Shown in pieces: positions 34,954 to 44,099 of a stretch of 64,000 nt of DNA. Both the position numbers and the translations under genes were made by a program. Numbering within the stretch: position 1 is the first letter of the stretch; the number at the start of each line of letters is the position of its first letter. The DNA comes from Fenollaria massiliensis (lineage in GTDB: Bacteria > Bacillota > Clostridia > Tissierellales > Peptoniphilaceae): contig NZ_HG326226.1 of the NCBI RefSeq assembly GCF_000312505.2, forward strand, positions 346,649 through 410,648, read 5' to 3'. Below the pieces are notes generated by a model, which was not told the DNA's origin, made no database searches, and saw only the letters and a list, made by a program, of their open reading frames with translations.

Positions 34954-35693
34954 TGATAAATATAATAAAATCAGAAATATACAAAATTAAAGGCACCTGG
35001 CTTCCTTGGATTCACATAGTCTTACCTATAGCCTATTCTTTACTATTTTATGTGGCATTAAAAACCACAGGATTAAAAAATTTTGAAGAAAGAGATATAA
35101 TACAAACTTATTTTGTACTTTTAGGAGCAGTAATGCCAATAATATTAAGTTCGATAAGTTCAAAAGTAGTTGATATGGAAATGAGTGCTGGAAAATTTCA
35201 AGTGCTTTTATCTACTACAAAATCTAGAAGCAAAGCATATATAGGAAAACTCCTTGTATTAGAATTGGGATTTGTTATTTCTCTGACTTTAGCGATTATA
35301 ATTTTTGCAATATTGTCGGTATATCAAAATATCTTTGATTGGGTTATTGAATTTTTCTTAATTTTTATTAGCAGCTTTTCTCTATACATGATTCATCTTT
35401 GGGTATCAATCGTATTAAGTAGTGGTGCATCTATTGGATTAGGTTTTCTAGAAACAATGATTACTTTACTTTCAATGACTGTAATTGGTGATAGTATTTG
35501 GTATTTTATACCTTGTACTTGGGGCTCTAGACTTCCAGCTATGTATATTACTATGGGCAAAGTTTCGGATCCTTCCTATTTTTATAAAGAGTTCAGAATT
35601 TGGAGTTTTGTAGCTTTGTTTATTATCTTAATCCTATTTATTTCCTCAATTATTTGGTTTAATAAGTGGGATGGGAAATCTCTTAGCGAATAA
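34953..35693 (+). CDS. lantibiotic-immunity ABC permease (LanG-like)
   Basis: A 246-residue permease, LanG/MutG-like: MINIIKSEIYKIKGTWLPW, about six helices and the TWGSRLP motif also found in its partner as SWGIRLM. I start it at ATG 34953, which overlaps the preceding stop by one base and has AGAGG upstream; a longer frame from 34875 runs inside the preceding gene. Exports or expels membrane-active peptides together with the ATPase. Confidence 0.86.
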   Translation: MINIIKSEIYKIKGTWLPWIHIVLPIAYSLLFYVALKTTGLKNFEERDIIQTYFVLLGAVMPIILSSISSKVVDMEMSAGKFQVLLSTTKSRSKAYIGKLLVLELGFVISLTLAIIIFAILSVYQNIFDWVIEFFLIFISSFSLYMIHLWVSIVLSSGASIGLGFLETMITLLSMTVIGDSIWYFIPCTWGSRLPAMYITMGKVSDPSYFYKEFRIWSFVALFIILILFISSIIWFNKWDGKSLSE

Positions 35694-35725
35694 AAATGTT
35701 TTATGAAAAATTATGAGGTGATAAA

Positions 35726-36385
35726 ATGTCTTTAATTCTTGCAGTTGATGACGAGTTAGATATGCTTGATCTAATAAGAAACATTTTGAAAAAGAACAAG
35801 CATCAAGTCGATGTATATCAAAATCCTTTAGACGTTGATAATAGTAAGCTTAGTAAATATGATTTGATTCTACTTGATGTTATGATGCCAGGTATTGACG
35901 GAATTAGTTTCTGTAAGGATATTCGAGCTAAAGTAGACTGCCCTATTCTTTTTTTAACAGCAAAAACTATGGAAGAAGATATAGTTGAAGGCTTATTAAT
36001 TGGAGGAGATGATTACATCACAAAACCATTCGGTGCAGCAGAACTCCTAGCTCGTATAGAGGCACATTTAAGACGAGAAAAAAGAGAACGACACAGTAGT
36101 TTAAATCTCGGTGAGATTCGTTTTGATTTATCTTCCAATGAAGTCTTTGTAGGAGATGAAAAAGTTCATTTGACAAAATCTGAATATCAAATTTCAGAAT
36201 TACTGGCAAAAAGAAAAGGACAAGTATTTTCAAGAGACCAAATATACGAGCTTATCTTTGGATTTGATGGTATAGGAGATGCATCTGCAATATCAGAACA
36301 TGTAAAAAATATTAGGGCAAAGTTTCAAAAATATGGGAAAAATCCAATTGAAACAGTATGGGGGATCGGATATAAATGGAATTAA
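35726..36385 (+). CDS. OmpR-family response regulator (LanR-like)
   Basis: A 219-residue regulator: DD at 8-9, phospho-acceptor D51 in DLILLDVMMPGIDG, KPFGAAELLARIEAH, then a winged helix (LTKSEYQISELLA, GIGYKWN). It lies 32 bases after the permease gene and overlaps the kinase gene by ten bases, so the transporter and its sensor probably form one operon, as in the nis/spa immunity style. Confidence 0.93.
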   Translation: MSLILAVDDELDMLDLIRNILKKNKHQVDVYQNPLDVDNSKLSKYDLILLDVMMPGIDGISFCKDIRAKVDCPILFLTAKTMEEDIVEGLLIGGDDYITKPFGAAELLARIEAHLRREKRERHSSLNLGEIRFDLSSNEVFVGDEKVHLTKSEYQISELLAKRKGQVFSRDQIYELIFGFDGIGDASAISEHVKNIRAKFQKYGKNPIETVWGIGYKWN

Positions 36386-37746
36386 AATCAAAAGGTCAAT
36401 CTCTTAAAAATATACTTTTTAAATATTTGTTAAGTATTGCACTAGGACTAGTAATCTCTGTTGGATTAATAATGGCTTTTATATCTGCTTCTTACCAATT
36501 TAAGTGGATATTTCCTGCGAACTATACTGAGAATTTAATTCTTGAAAAAAGAACAGATATTGCCACTTCAAAAAATTTCGAAAAATCATTACTTCCAGAT
36601 AATACATCTTATCTATTTCTATCAAAAGACGAAAAAGTTATAGAAACAAATATGAATAAGAATATCCAAGATATAGCCTTTAATTATCATAAGGGCTCTG
36701 TTAATTCTAATTCCAACTTATCCTTTATGGAAATACAGAGATCAGATGGATATGTACTTGTAGCTTATGACCTAAAGCCTTTTTATAAAAGTCCTTGGAT
36801 GCAAAAAAATCTACCACAAATAAATATTTTATTACTAACTTTACTGATAATATTTTGTTTTATTAGTATTATTACTATCACATTAATTTGGGCAAAGAAA
36901 ATATCGAAAGAATTAAATCCTTTGCTAGAAGCTTCGGAAGAAATCGGGAAACAAAACTTAGACTTCCAAGTTAAAAAGTCAAATGTTCAGGAATTTAATG
37001 TCATATTAGAAAGTTTAGAAAAAATAAAGTTAGGGTTAAGTGAATCTTTAAGAACAAATTGGAGAGAGGAAGAGAAAAAAAGAAATCAGATTTCAGCATT
37101 AAGCCATGATATAAAAACTCCAGTTTCAATTATAAAGGGAAACTCAGAATTATTAGGAGAAACAAATCTAACTAAAGAGCAAGAAACATATCTAAATTAT
37201 ATTAGAAAAAATACAAACCGTATTGATAAATATGTCGAAACTTTAATGCTTGTTAATAAATCTAATCAAGCAAATGAATTAAATTTTAATGAAATTAAGA
37301 CAGAAAAATTTGTTGAAAACATTGAAAAACTTGCTAAAGAATTTACATCAACTTATAAGTTAAATCTTTTAGAAGATATTAACTATGATGATGATTTTTT
37401 AATAGTAGATTTGAAAAATTTTGAACGAGCCTTTCTAAATATTCTTAGTAATGCAGAAGAAAACAGCCCTAAAAACTCAACTATTAAGTTAATTATATGT
37501 TCCAAAGCTGCTAAGCTCGAAATATCAATATTAGATCAAGGACATGGATTTACAGGTGAAGACCTCTTATATGCAAAAGATCAATTCTATCAAGGAGACA
37601 AAAGTAGGCATTCAAAAGAAAACCATGGAATCGGATTATTTGTTGCCGAACAAATTATTGATATGCACGGAGGAAGTCTTGTTTTAGAAAATAGAACTGA
37701 TGAAATCGGTGCCAAAGTAAGCATATTACTACCTGTAAAGAAATAA
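36376..37746 (+). CDS. sensor histidine kinase (SpaK/LanK-like)
   Basis: A 456-residue kinase: first helix about 13-33, an extracellular domain of about 110 residues, second helix about 148-172, a HAMP-like linker (ELNPLLEASEEIG), HisKA with H244 in ALSHDIKTPVSI, and an ATPase domain with NILSNAEENSP, DQGHGF and HGIGLFVAEQI. Such kinases detect lantibiotics outside the membrane. Its partner is the regulator encoded upstream. Confidence 0.92.
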   Translation: MELKSKGQSLKNILFKYLLSIALGLVISVGLIMAFISASYQFKWIFPANYTENLILEKRTDIATSKNFEKSLLPDNTSYLFLSKDEKVIETNMNKNIQDIAFNYHKGSVNSNSNLSFMEIQRSDGYVLVAYDLKPFYKSPWMQKNLPQINILLLTLLIIFCFISIITITLIWAKKISKELNPLLEASEEIGKQNLDFQVKKSNVQEFNVILESLEKIKLGLSESLRTNWREEEKKRNQISALSHDIKTPVSIIKGNSELLGETNLTKEQETYLNYIRKNTNRIDKYVETLMLVNKSNQANELNFNEIKTEKFVENIEKLAKEFTSTYKLNLLEDINYDDDFLIVDLKNFERAFLNILSNAEENSPKNSTIKLIICSKAAKLEISILDQGHGFTGEDLLYAKDQFYQGDKSRHSKENHGIGLFVAEQIIDMHGGSLVLENRTDEIGAKVSILLPVKK

Positions 37747-37806
37747 ATAGAGAATATTACTATAATATCAAATTTCTTTATTTTATTATATTTGATTTAT
37801 ATAAAA

Positions 37807-37840
37807 AGACCATAATAAGTAAGTTATGGTCTGATTTTTT
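37807..37840 (+). terminator. terminator of the third immunity module
   Basis: AGACCATAA / TTATGGTCT (37807-37815 with 37824-37832) followed by GATTTTTT. The rest to 38027 holds only the dehydrogenase ribosome site (GAGGTGAT). Confidence 0.85.
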
Positions 37841-38027
37841 TCCAAGCACAAAGCACTTAGAATTATTATTTAATTTATTTTTTACAAATGTTTCCTTTAT
37901 AATCCGAGTTACATTATCAGTAATATTTAAGCTTTGAGCTTACAAGGTTTTGATTTTGCCTTTACAAACCCACCCCACCGTTTAAAATCACTTCTTTTTG
38001 GGTAGCTATACATTAGAGGTGATATTT

Positions 38028-38972
38028 ATGAAGATTGTTTTCTTAGATATGTACAATTCAAATCCGGGCGACATTGACACTGCTATGTTCAAGGATTTTG
38101 GAGAATTTATTACATACGATAGAACTAATCCATCTGATATAAAAGATAGAATCAAAGATGCGGACATCGTGATCACAAACAAGGTAAGGCTTGGCAAAGC
38201 TGAGCTTGAGGGCACTAAGGTTAAGTTCATCGCCGAGGCAGCGACTGGCTTCGATAACCTTGACCTAAATGCGCTTAAGGAGCTTGGCATAGGCCTTGCG
38301 AACGTTCCTAGCTACTCAACTTACTCAGTTGTACAGCTAACGCTTGCTCATTTGCTTAATGCTACTAACGATGTCTATAGTTATGCGAAAAAGGTTCGTG
38401 AGGGAGCATGGGTGGACAATCAAGACTTTAATTTCTTCCTAGGCACTATTCACGAGCTTGCTGGCAAAACAGCTGGCATTGTGGGCTATGGTGACATCGG
38501 CCAAAAAGTAGCTGATGCTTATAGGGCTCTTGGCATGAAGGTCATAGCTTTAAAGGTAGCGGGTCACCATGCGGACGGCGATTTCTTCCGTGATTATAAA
38601 GATTTCTTCAAAGAAGCGGACATAATCAGTTTACACGCGCCTATGAATGCGGATTCAAAAGAAATTATTAATAAAGATAGTCTTGCGCTTATGAAAAACA
38701 CAGCCATCATCATAAACACAGCACGTGGCGGTCTTATAAACGAGGCTGATTTAGCTGACGCTCTTAAGAATGGCAAGGTCGCTTTCTACGCTTCAGACGT
38801 TTCTGCGCCTGAACCTATGACTAAGGACAACAAGCTATATGCGCTTGATAATGCGGCTTTCACGCCACACATCGCATGGGCTTCCCTTGAAGCAAGGCAA
38901 AGGCTTTACAAAGTTATTTATGACAATATCGATGCATACGTTAATGGAAGGAGCTTAAACAGAATTGTCTAA
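38028..38972 (+). CDS. D-2-hydroxyacid dehydrogenase (hydroxypyruvate/glycerate type)
   Basis: A 314-residue NAD(P)-dependent dehydrogenase: nucleotide loop GIVGYGDIGQKVADAY (about 148-163), catalytic Arg in NTARGGLINE, and the His of TPHIAWASLEARQ. It probably interconverts hydroxypyruvate and D-glycerate, because the next gene starts with a glycerate-kinase-like domain. The start at 38028 has GAGGTGAT; an upstream frame to 37998 lacks a ribosome site. It overlaps the next gene by eight bases. Confidence 0.9.
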   Translation: MKIVFLDMYNSNPGDIDTAMFKDFGEFITYDRTNPSDIKDRIKDADIVITNKVRLGKAELEGTKVKFIAEAATGFDNLDLNALKELGIGLANVPSYSTYSVVQLTLAHLLNATNDVYSYAKKVREGAWVDNQDFNFFLGTIHELAGKTAGIVGYGDIGQKVADAYRALGMKVIALKVAGHHADGDFFRDYKDFFKEADIISLHAPMNADSKEIINKDSLALMKNTAIIINTARGGLINEADLADALKNGKVAFYASDVSAPEPMTKDNKLYALDNAAFTPHIAWASLEARQRLYKVIYDNIDAYVNGRSLNRIV

Positions 38973-41181
38973 GAAGGTCGCACTCATCGCTGGCTCTTTC
39001 ATTTCGGGGATTTCATCGATTGAGCTTTTAAAGGCGATACAAGGGAAAATAGATGCCGACGTAGATATTTACGCGCTTCCAGACGGCTATGGCAACATTT
39101 ATGAGTCGACAGAGGATTTAAAATCCTTTAAAGTCGAGGAGCTTACGGTAATGAACGAAGCTGGCGAAGAAAAACTATTAAAGTACCTTCGTCACGACGA
39201 CAGAGTTATCGTCTCCTTCTCAAGCATAGTAAATTACAAGATGAAGGGCGAACTTAATTCTACAAGTTATTTAGCAGGAGCTCTTGTGAAAAAACTTATT
39301 GAAAGTGGCGAGAAAAAGATCACCATCAGCGTGGGTGGAAGTGGAGTCAATGACGCTGCCGTAGGTTTTTTGCGTGCCATGGGCGTGAAATTCTATAACG
39401 TTTTAGACGAAGAAGTGAAAGAGACGAGAGACATCTACAAGATCAAGCGCTTTGACACGACTGAGCTGGATAATTTGATTAAGGGTGTTGATTTTATCGT
39501 CTTCAAGTACTCCAAAACGCGCTTCATCGGCTACAGAGGCACTACTTATCAAAACAGGCTCATCAAGGACAATCTGATTCTTGAGATTTTCGAGCGCAAT
39601 ATGGAGAATTTTCAGTATCTTTTGCAAAACCATTTTGACTTCAAAGTTAAAAGCATTGAAGCGGCAGGCGCTGGCGGCGGCTCCATGCTTAGCCTAATTA
39701 AATTTTTAAATGCAAAAGTAGTCGATTTGGGAGAATTTTTAGAAAAATATTTTAATTTTGACAATATTACTCAAAAAAGTGATATAATAATCTTAGTTGA
39801 CGACTATCTGTCCTTAAAGTTAAGAAAAGAAAGCTTTAGGGCACTTGTCTTGAACAAGGCAAAACAATATGACAAAGAGATTATCGGTCTTGCGCTTGAC
39901 GCTGAAGAGGAGAAAGCCTCTTTTATCGAGCAAGGCTTTACTAGGATGATAGACCTTACATACGACTCCGAGTCACTTGATAGAGCGGCAAAGATAATCA
40001 ATAATTATTTAAAAGGAGAGGATGACATGGCTTACAAAGAAGAAGCACTTAAGTTTCATGAAGAAAAAAGAGGTAAATTAGAAGTAGTTCCAAAGGTTGA
40101 GGTAAATAACGCACATGACCTTGCACTTGCTTACACACCAGGCGTTGCCGAGCCTTGCAAGCTTATTCACGAAGATCCAGAACTTCAATACAAATACACT
40201 GCAAAAGGCAATCTTATCGCTGTAGTTACAGATGGTTCAGCAGTTCTTGGCCTTGGTAATATCGGTTCAAGGGCAGGTATGCCAGTTATGGAAGGAAAGT
40301 CCATACTATTCAAAAAGTTTGGTAATGTTGACGCTTTCCCTATCATGCTTGATACACAAGACGTTGACGAGATCGTTAATACAGTTAAAAACATTGCTCC
40401 AGGCTTTGGCGGCATTAACCTTGAAGATATCAGTGCGCCTAGATGCTTTGAGATAGAGAGAAAACTAGATGAGATGCTTGATATACCAGTATTTCATGAC
40501 GATCAATATGGTACAGCCATCGTCGTAACAGCAGCACTTATCAACGCATGCAAACTTATTAAAAAAGAATACGCTGACCTTAAAGTTGTTATCAATGGTA
40601 GTGGCGCAGCAGGCATCGCCATCGCTTATATGATGCTTAACCTAGGCGTTAAGAATATCTTGATATGCGACTCAAAGGGCATTATCTATAGAGGAAATGA
40701 AAAGAATAACTGGATCAAGGCAGAAATAGCTGAAAAGACAAATCCAAATAACGAACAAGGCACACTTAAAGACGCAATGGTAGGCGCAGACGTATTCATA
40801 GGCGTTTCAGCACCTGGCGTTCTTACAAAAGACATGGTTAAGACAATGAACAAAGACGCAGTAGTTTTTGCTATGGCAAATCCAGTTCCAGAAATTTATC
40901 CAGACGAAGCAAAAGAAGCTGGTGCTAAAGTAGTTGGAACAGGTAGAAGCGATTTTCCTAACCAAATCAATAACTCCTTAGCCTTCCCAGGCATATTCAG
41001 AGGAGCACTTGATAGACGCGCAAAGACAATCACTTTCGATATGAAAGTTGCTGCAGCACATGCAATCGCTGGACTTGTATCAGATGAGGACCTAACAGCC
41101 AGTCACATCATGCCAGATATGTTCGACGAAAGAGTTCCAAAAGTCGTTGCAAAAGCAGTTTATGACGCATACAGAGAGTAA
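38965..41181 (+). CDS. fusion ORF: glycerate-kinase-like domain plus NAD-dependent malic enzyme
   Basis: A 738-codon uninterrupted frame. Residues 1 to about 350 resemble the GK1 glycerate kinase family (SFISGISSIELLKAI, then SVGGSGVNDAAVGFLRAMG, and AAGAGGGSMLSLIKFLNA). Residues 355-738 are a complete malic enzyme (LAYTPGVAEPCK, VTDGSAVLGLGNIG, NGSGAAGIAIAYM), making pyruvate from malate. A full ribosome site AAAGGAGAGG and ATG lie at the joint (start 40027), so malic enzyme may also be made alone. The start is TTG 38965 with AAGGAG upstream. The kinase half is divergent, so its activity is less sure. Confidence 0.88.
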   Translation: MSKKVALIAGSFISGISSIELLKAIQGKIDADVDIYALPDGYGNIYESTEDLKSFKVEELTVMNEAGEEKLLKYLRHDDRVIVSFSSIVNYKMKGELNSTSYLAGALVKKLIESGEKKITISVGGSGVNDAAVGFLRAMGVKFYNVLDEEVKETRDIYKIKRFDTTELDNLIKGVDFIVFKYSKTRFIGYRGTTYQNRLIKDNLILEIFERNMENFQYLLQNHFDFKVKSIEAAGAGGGSMLSLIKFLNAKVVDLGEFLEKYFNFDNITQKSDIIILVDDYLSLKLRKESFRALVLNKAKQYDKEIIGLALDAEEEKASFIEQGFTRMIDLTYDSESLDRAAKIINNYLKGEDDMAYKEEALKFHEEKRGKLEVVPKVEVNNAHDLALAYTPGVAEPCKLIHEDPELQYKYTAKGNLIAVVTDGSAVLGLGNIGSRAGMPVMEGKSILFKKFGNVDAFPIMLDTQDVDEIVNTVKNIAPGFGGINLEDISAPRCFEIERKLDEMLDIPVFHDDQYGTAIVVTAALINACKLIKKEYADLKVVINGSGAAGIAIAYMMLNLGVKNILICDSKGIIYRGNEKNNWIKAEIAEKTNPNNEQGTLKDAMVGADVFIGVSAPGVLTKDMVKTMNKDAVVFAMANPVPEIYPDEAKEAGAKVVGTGRSDFPNQINNSLAFPGIFRGALDRRAKTITFDMKVAAAHAIAGLVSDEDLTASHIMPDMFDERVPKVVAKAVYDAYRE

Positions 41182-41690
41182 TGAGCTACGGATTTATTAA
41201 AAAAATAGATAAATTAGATAAAGAAGTGATGCTGGGTATTGATCCGGCATCACTTTCTATTACGGGTGACTTTGAGGGGACGGGCCTTAACAATCACTGC
41301 GCCTTCACCACAGCCACCAATATCATGAAGATGATGGGTTTTAGCGAAGTCACTTTTGATGAAGTCTATAGACATATAAAATCGGGCCCAGTACTATTTA
41401 TGGAGCCGCGCCTCAAAAAAATTATTAAAAATAGAAAGACAAGCGTAAAAATTAAAAGAAAATATTTCCCAAAAACCATGGACATGGTAAAAGCCATCGA
41501 CGAGGGACATATCACAGCCATGCTCCTAATAGAATCAGTAAAAAGCGCACATTGGGTGATAGTCACAGGCTACGCCATACGCATGGGAGAAATTTATCTA
41601 AAAATATTTACAAATTGGTACCACGAGGCTCGCTATTATAAAATGAATGAGGGCAGCAAGGCCGTAATGAGCCTTGAATTTTTTATTTAG
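41181..41690 (+). CDS. C39-like cysteine-peptidase-fold protein
   Basis: A 169-residue protein with a papain/C39-like triad: C40 in GLNNHCAFTTATNIM, H124 in SAHWVIVTGY and N145 in FTNWYHEARYY. No signal peptide or membrane helix is seen, so it should be cytosolic. The ATG overlaps the malic enzyme stop by one base, suggesting it belongs to the same operon. C39 relatives cut leader peptides or bacterial wall peptides; the target here is unknown, and the match is to the fold, not to a characterised enzyme. Confidence 0.6.
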   Translation: MSYGFIKKIDKLDKEVMLGIDPASLSITGDFEGTGLNNHCAFTTATNIMKMMGFSEVTFDEVYRHIKSGPVLFMEPRLKKIIKNRKTSVKIKRKYFPKTMDMVKAIDEGHITAMLLIESVKSAHWVIVTGYAIRMGEIYLKIFTNWYHEARYYKMNEGSKAVMSLEFFI

Positions 41691-41692
41691 CC

Positions 41693-41721
41693 TTGACAAA
41701 TTATTTTAAGAGGACTATAAT
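41693..41721 (+). promoter_or_regulatory. promoter of the ribU riboswitch transcript
   Basis: TTGACA at 41693-41698, 17-base spacer, TATAAT at 41716-41721, starting three bases after the preceding stop. Confidence 0.82.
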
Positions 41722-41729
41722 AAAAGTAC

Positions 41730-41842
41730 ATCTAATACTTTGGGGTAAGGTGAAATTCCTTTTAACCGGCGGTAAAGCCCGCGAGCATTTGCAGAACCTG
41801 TGAAATTCAGGTGCCGACTGTATAGTCAGGACGGAAAAAGAT
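41730..41842 (+). promoter_or_regulatory. FMN riboswitch (RFN element)
   Basis: Conserved RFN blocks: TTGGGGTAAGGTGAAATTCC, ACCGGCGGTAAAGCCCGCGA, CCTGTGAAATTCAGGTGCCG and ACTGTATAGTCAGGACGGA. P1 closes ATCT with AGAT. CTAATA (41732-41737) can pair with TATTAG (41852-41857), and GGTTATT with AATAATC near the ribU ribosome site, giving two competing folds. It should repress ribU when FMN is plentiful. Confidence 0.95.
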
Positions 41843-41888
41843 CTTAAAGGTTATTAGTTGAATAATCATTAAGGAGGGTGTTTTTTTT

Positions 41889-42536
41889 ATGTCAAGAGCA
41901 AAAAAAATCACATTAATTGCAGCAGTTGCCGCTATGGCAATAGTTTTAACAGCGATAATTCGCTTCCCAATCACATCACTACCATTCTTAAAGTATGACC
42001 CAAAAGACGTCATACTAACAACAGCAGGCTTCATCTTTGGACCACTAGTTGCAATACTTGCAGCAGTCATCGAAGTAGTTGTTGAGATGGTAACGTTCTC
42101 CGAGTCAGGACCTTGGGGCGCATTGATGAACATCATCGCAACACTTTCATTCTCAGGTATAGCAGCAGCTATCTACCACAGAAAAAGAACAACAAAGGGA
42201 GCAGTTTTATCACTAGTTTGCGCAGTTTTATCGCTAACAGTAGTTATGGCACTTTGGAATCTAGTTGTAACACCGATATATACAGGCTTTCCAAGAGCAG
42301 AAGTCATAAAACTTATGCCAGTTATCATACCATTTAATTTAATCAAAGGCGGAGTAAACGCAGCACTTATCATACTTTTGTATAAACCAATCAAGAGCGC
42401 ACTTGCAGGCGCAGGCCTTACAGAAGAAGTACAAACAGGCAAAAATGCTACTTGGAATATTATTAAGATGGTGAGCTTTGTAATATTACTTTGTTTGATC
42501 GCGCTTATTGTGTATATGAGAGGCGGACTTAAATAA
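41889..42536 (+). CDS. ribU: riboflavin ECF transporter S component RibU
   Basis: A 215-residue S component: about six helices, with RFPITSLPFLKYDPKDVILT near the N-terminus and GPLVAILAAVIEVVVEMVTF, both typical of RibU. It binds riboflavin and depends on an EcfAA'T module encoded elsewhere. AAGGAGGG lies eight T before the ATG, at the end of the FMN riboswitch, which confirms the substrate. Confidence 0.95.
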   Translation: MSRAKKITLIAAVAAMAIVLTAIIRFPITSLPFLKYDPKDVILTTAGFIFGPLVAILAAVIEVVVEMVTFSESGPWGALMNIIATLSFSGIAAAIYHRKRTTKGAVLSLVCAVLSLTVVMALWNLVVTPIYTGFPRAEVIKLMPVIIPFNLIKGGVNAALIILLYKPIKSALAGAGLTEEVQTGKNATWNIIKMVSFVILLCLIALIVYMRGGLK

Positions 42537-42800
42537 ATTTCACGTTCGTGCGAAGCACCAAGGTTCTCGTACGTGAGTACGAGGTTCTTCAATTTGCGAC
42601 CTTGGCTAGTTTCGAATTCTTTTGTCGCTGCGGAGTGCGCCTATGCACACCTCGCTCCAAAAAATTCTGTACAACGCCAATCTCATCAAATTTTCCAGTG
42701 AAATTAGTGAATAAAGATAAGTGGATACTAAATCAAATTTTTCTGTGTAGCGCAAAAGTTCTCGTACACTTTGGTGTATGAGGTTCTTTAATTGTAAGCG
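42537..42800 (+). repeat. dispersed intergenic repeats after ribU
   Basis: GGTTCTCGTACGTGAGTACG hairpin at 42563; the CGCTGCG box at 42592-42690 (TAGTTTCGAATTCTTTTGTC, CTCGCTCCAAAAAATTCTGT), 90 per cent like 52596-52706; and a second GTTCTCGTACACTTTGGTGT hairpin at 42769. It begins at the ribU stop. Open frames here lack ribosome sites. Confidence 0.75.
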
Positions 42801-42821
42801 GAATTAAATAATAATCACATT

Positions 42822-42856
42822 AAAGTGAGTACATTGATTATGTGCTCACTTTTTTA
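42822..42856 (+). terminator. intrinsic terminator
   Basis: AAAGTGAGTAC / GTGCTCACTTT (42822-42832 with 42842-42852, one bulge) followed by TTTT. It ends the ribU and repeat transcript. Confidence 0.8.
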
Positions 42857-42904
42857 TCTTTTGGGTATAAATAAAAACAAAATAAAATAGAAAGGTGACA
42901 CATC

Positions 42905-43312
42905 ATGGTCAAGAAAAGATATCTACTACTCATAGCGAGCCTAGTTTGGTTATTCGCAGGGATAAAAGTTCTAAACTTAGGCCTCGAAGCCTACAAAACG
43001 AATTTCTCGGCACTAAACGTTTTGCTATCCATAGCGGTCTTTATAGCCTTTTGGTTCATGGTTTTCAACAGGCTTGTAAACAAGCACACTGCAAGGATAA
43101 AAGCGTATCAAGAAGAGAAAAGATACTTTTGGAACTTTTTTGATCTCAAGAGCTTCATCATCATGGCGATAATGATGACAGGAGGCATACTTATCAGAAA
43201 ATATCAGCTTTTGGATATGAACTTCATATCTTTTTTCTATACAGGTCTAGGGGGTGCACTTAGTCTAGCTGGAGCTAAATTTATGCTAAACTATATAAAA
43301 TTTCATGGCTAA
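42905..43312 (+). CDS. small polytopic membrane protein, unknown
   Basis: A 135-residue protein with about four hydrophobic segments (YLLLIASLVWLFAGIKVL, SALNVLLSIAVFIAFWFMVF, FIIMAIMMTGGILI, FFYTGLGGALSLAGA) joined by basic loops. It seems to be a conserved hypothetical membrane protein of Firmicutes, but no function is known to me. AAAGGTG precedes the ATG. A repeat begins immediately at its stop codon. Confidence 0.7.
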   Translation: MVKKRYLLLIASLVWLFAGIKVLNLGLEAYKTNFSALNVLLSIAVFIAFWFMVFNRLVNKHTARIKAYQEEKRYFWNFFDLKSFIIMAIMMTGGILIRKYQLLDMNFISFFYTGLGGALSLAGAKFMLNYIKFHG

Positions 43313-43560
43313 ATGCGCCCTTGGACTCGTTCCATCCTCAGCAATGCTCACGTACCATCTGTACGCTCCGCTTGCTTCGTCAGTCCACATCGTCCAATCA
43401 TCGCATTTATCCTATGAAATTACATTTCACGTCTAATGCGCCCTTGGACTTGTTAAGTCCATGCACCAAGAGCACGTACCATCTGTACATTCCGCTTGTT
43501 TCGTCAGATCGCATCGTCCAATCATCGCAATGCGCCCTTGGACTCAATCTCAATCAAAAA
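43313..43560 (+). repeat. three tandem copies of the GCGCCCTTGGACTCG repeat
   Basis: ATGCGCCCTTGGACTCGTT occurs at 43313, a variant with ACTTGTT at 43438, and a third start at 43530; each of the first two continues to ACGTACCATCTGTAC..., and ends TCGTCCAATCATCGCA. The first copy matches 59370-59457 with few differences. Unit lengths differ (about 90-125 bases) and there is no cas gene, so it is not a CRISPR array. Confidence 0.8.
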
Positions 43561-43579
43561 CAAAATACATCTATCAATA

Positions 43580-43617
43580 CAAAAGGACAGGGAATTAATT
43601 TTCTCTGTCCTTGTTTT
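43580..43617. terminator. bidirectional terminator
   Basis: AAAGGACAGGGAA / TTCTCTGTCCTT with one mismatch. It overlaps the last codons and stop of the minus-strand gene at 43595. Confidence 0.8.
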
Positions 43618-44074
43618 TATTTATCAAATTTTTAGCCATTAACAAATTTATCACAAATTTCAATCCTATAATCGGGTGCTTCATCATAATTTTTCTGCCG
43701 GCGTACTTCATAATCGGCTCTATATGTTCTAAATCCTCGCTCTTGTAGCAGGTGGTCGGGCATTGGTGGCAGAAAGTTTTGTAGAAGGAGTGTGGGCAGC
43801 GATCTGTGTGCCTAAAGGCTTTCATAATTAGCTCGTAATAAGTGTCATTTATCTTGTATTTCCAAAGCTTTGGATTTTTATTGATAAATTCATCTATGCC
43901 TTCTTCAAATTTATATTTGCTAATGGATTTTTTACTGTCTCTCACCATATTTTCGCAGTAAATAGCCGTCATCAAGAGAAATAATTTCTTTTCGAATAGT
44001 TTTTTCCTCGCTTCTTTATTTTTGTCGATGGAGATTTTATTTTTTAGTATTGGAAATGTTTTTTCTTTTATCAT
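43595..44074 (-). CDS. nitrous oxide-stimulated promoter family protein
   Basis: A 159-residue protein of this small Cys-rich family: CENMVRDSKKS early, then the signature RCPHSFYKTFCHQCPTTCYK and EPIMKYAGRKIMMKHP. The four Cys in the signature look like a metal or iron-sulfur site. The family name comes from a promoter study and no biochemical role is established. Its end lies within a bidirectional terminator. The start at 44074 has AAGGTG upstream. Confidence 0.82.
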   Translation of the reverse strand: MIKEKTFPILKNKISIDKNKEARKKLFEKKLFLLMTAIYCENMVRDSKKSISKYKFEEGIDEFINKNPKLWKYKINDTYYELIMKAFRHTDRCPHSFYKTFCHQCPTTCYKSEDLEHIEPIMKYAGRKIMMKHPIIGLKFVINLLMAKNLINKNKDREN

Positions 44075-44099
44075 TTTTCACCTTGTTTTTTATATATTA

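Noticed and set aside
37998..38027. Ten-codon extension of the dehydrogenase
   Set aside because: The ribosome site GAGGTGAT lies after it, directly before ATG 38028.
42895..43143. Plus-strand frame overlapping the small membrane protein gene
   Set aside because: Out of frame with the well-supported gene at 42905, which has the ribosome site and helices.
43313..43560. Possible CRISPR array (three similar units)
   Set aside because: Units are 90-125 bases, imperfect, with no regular spacers and no cas genes; the same unit is scattered elsewhere.
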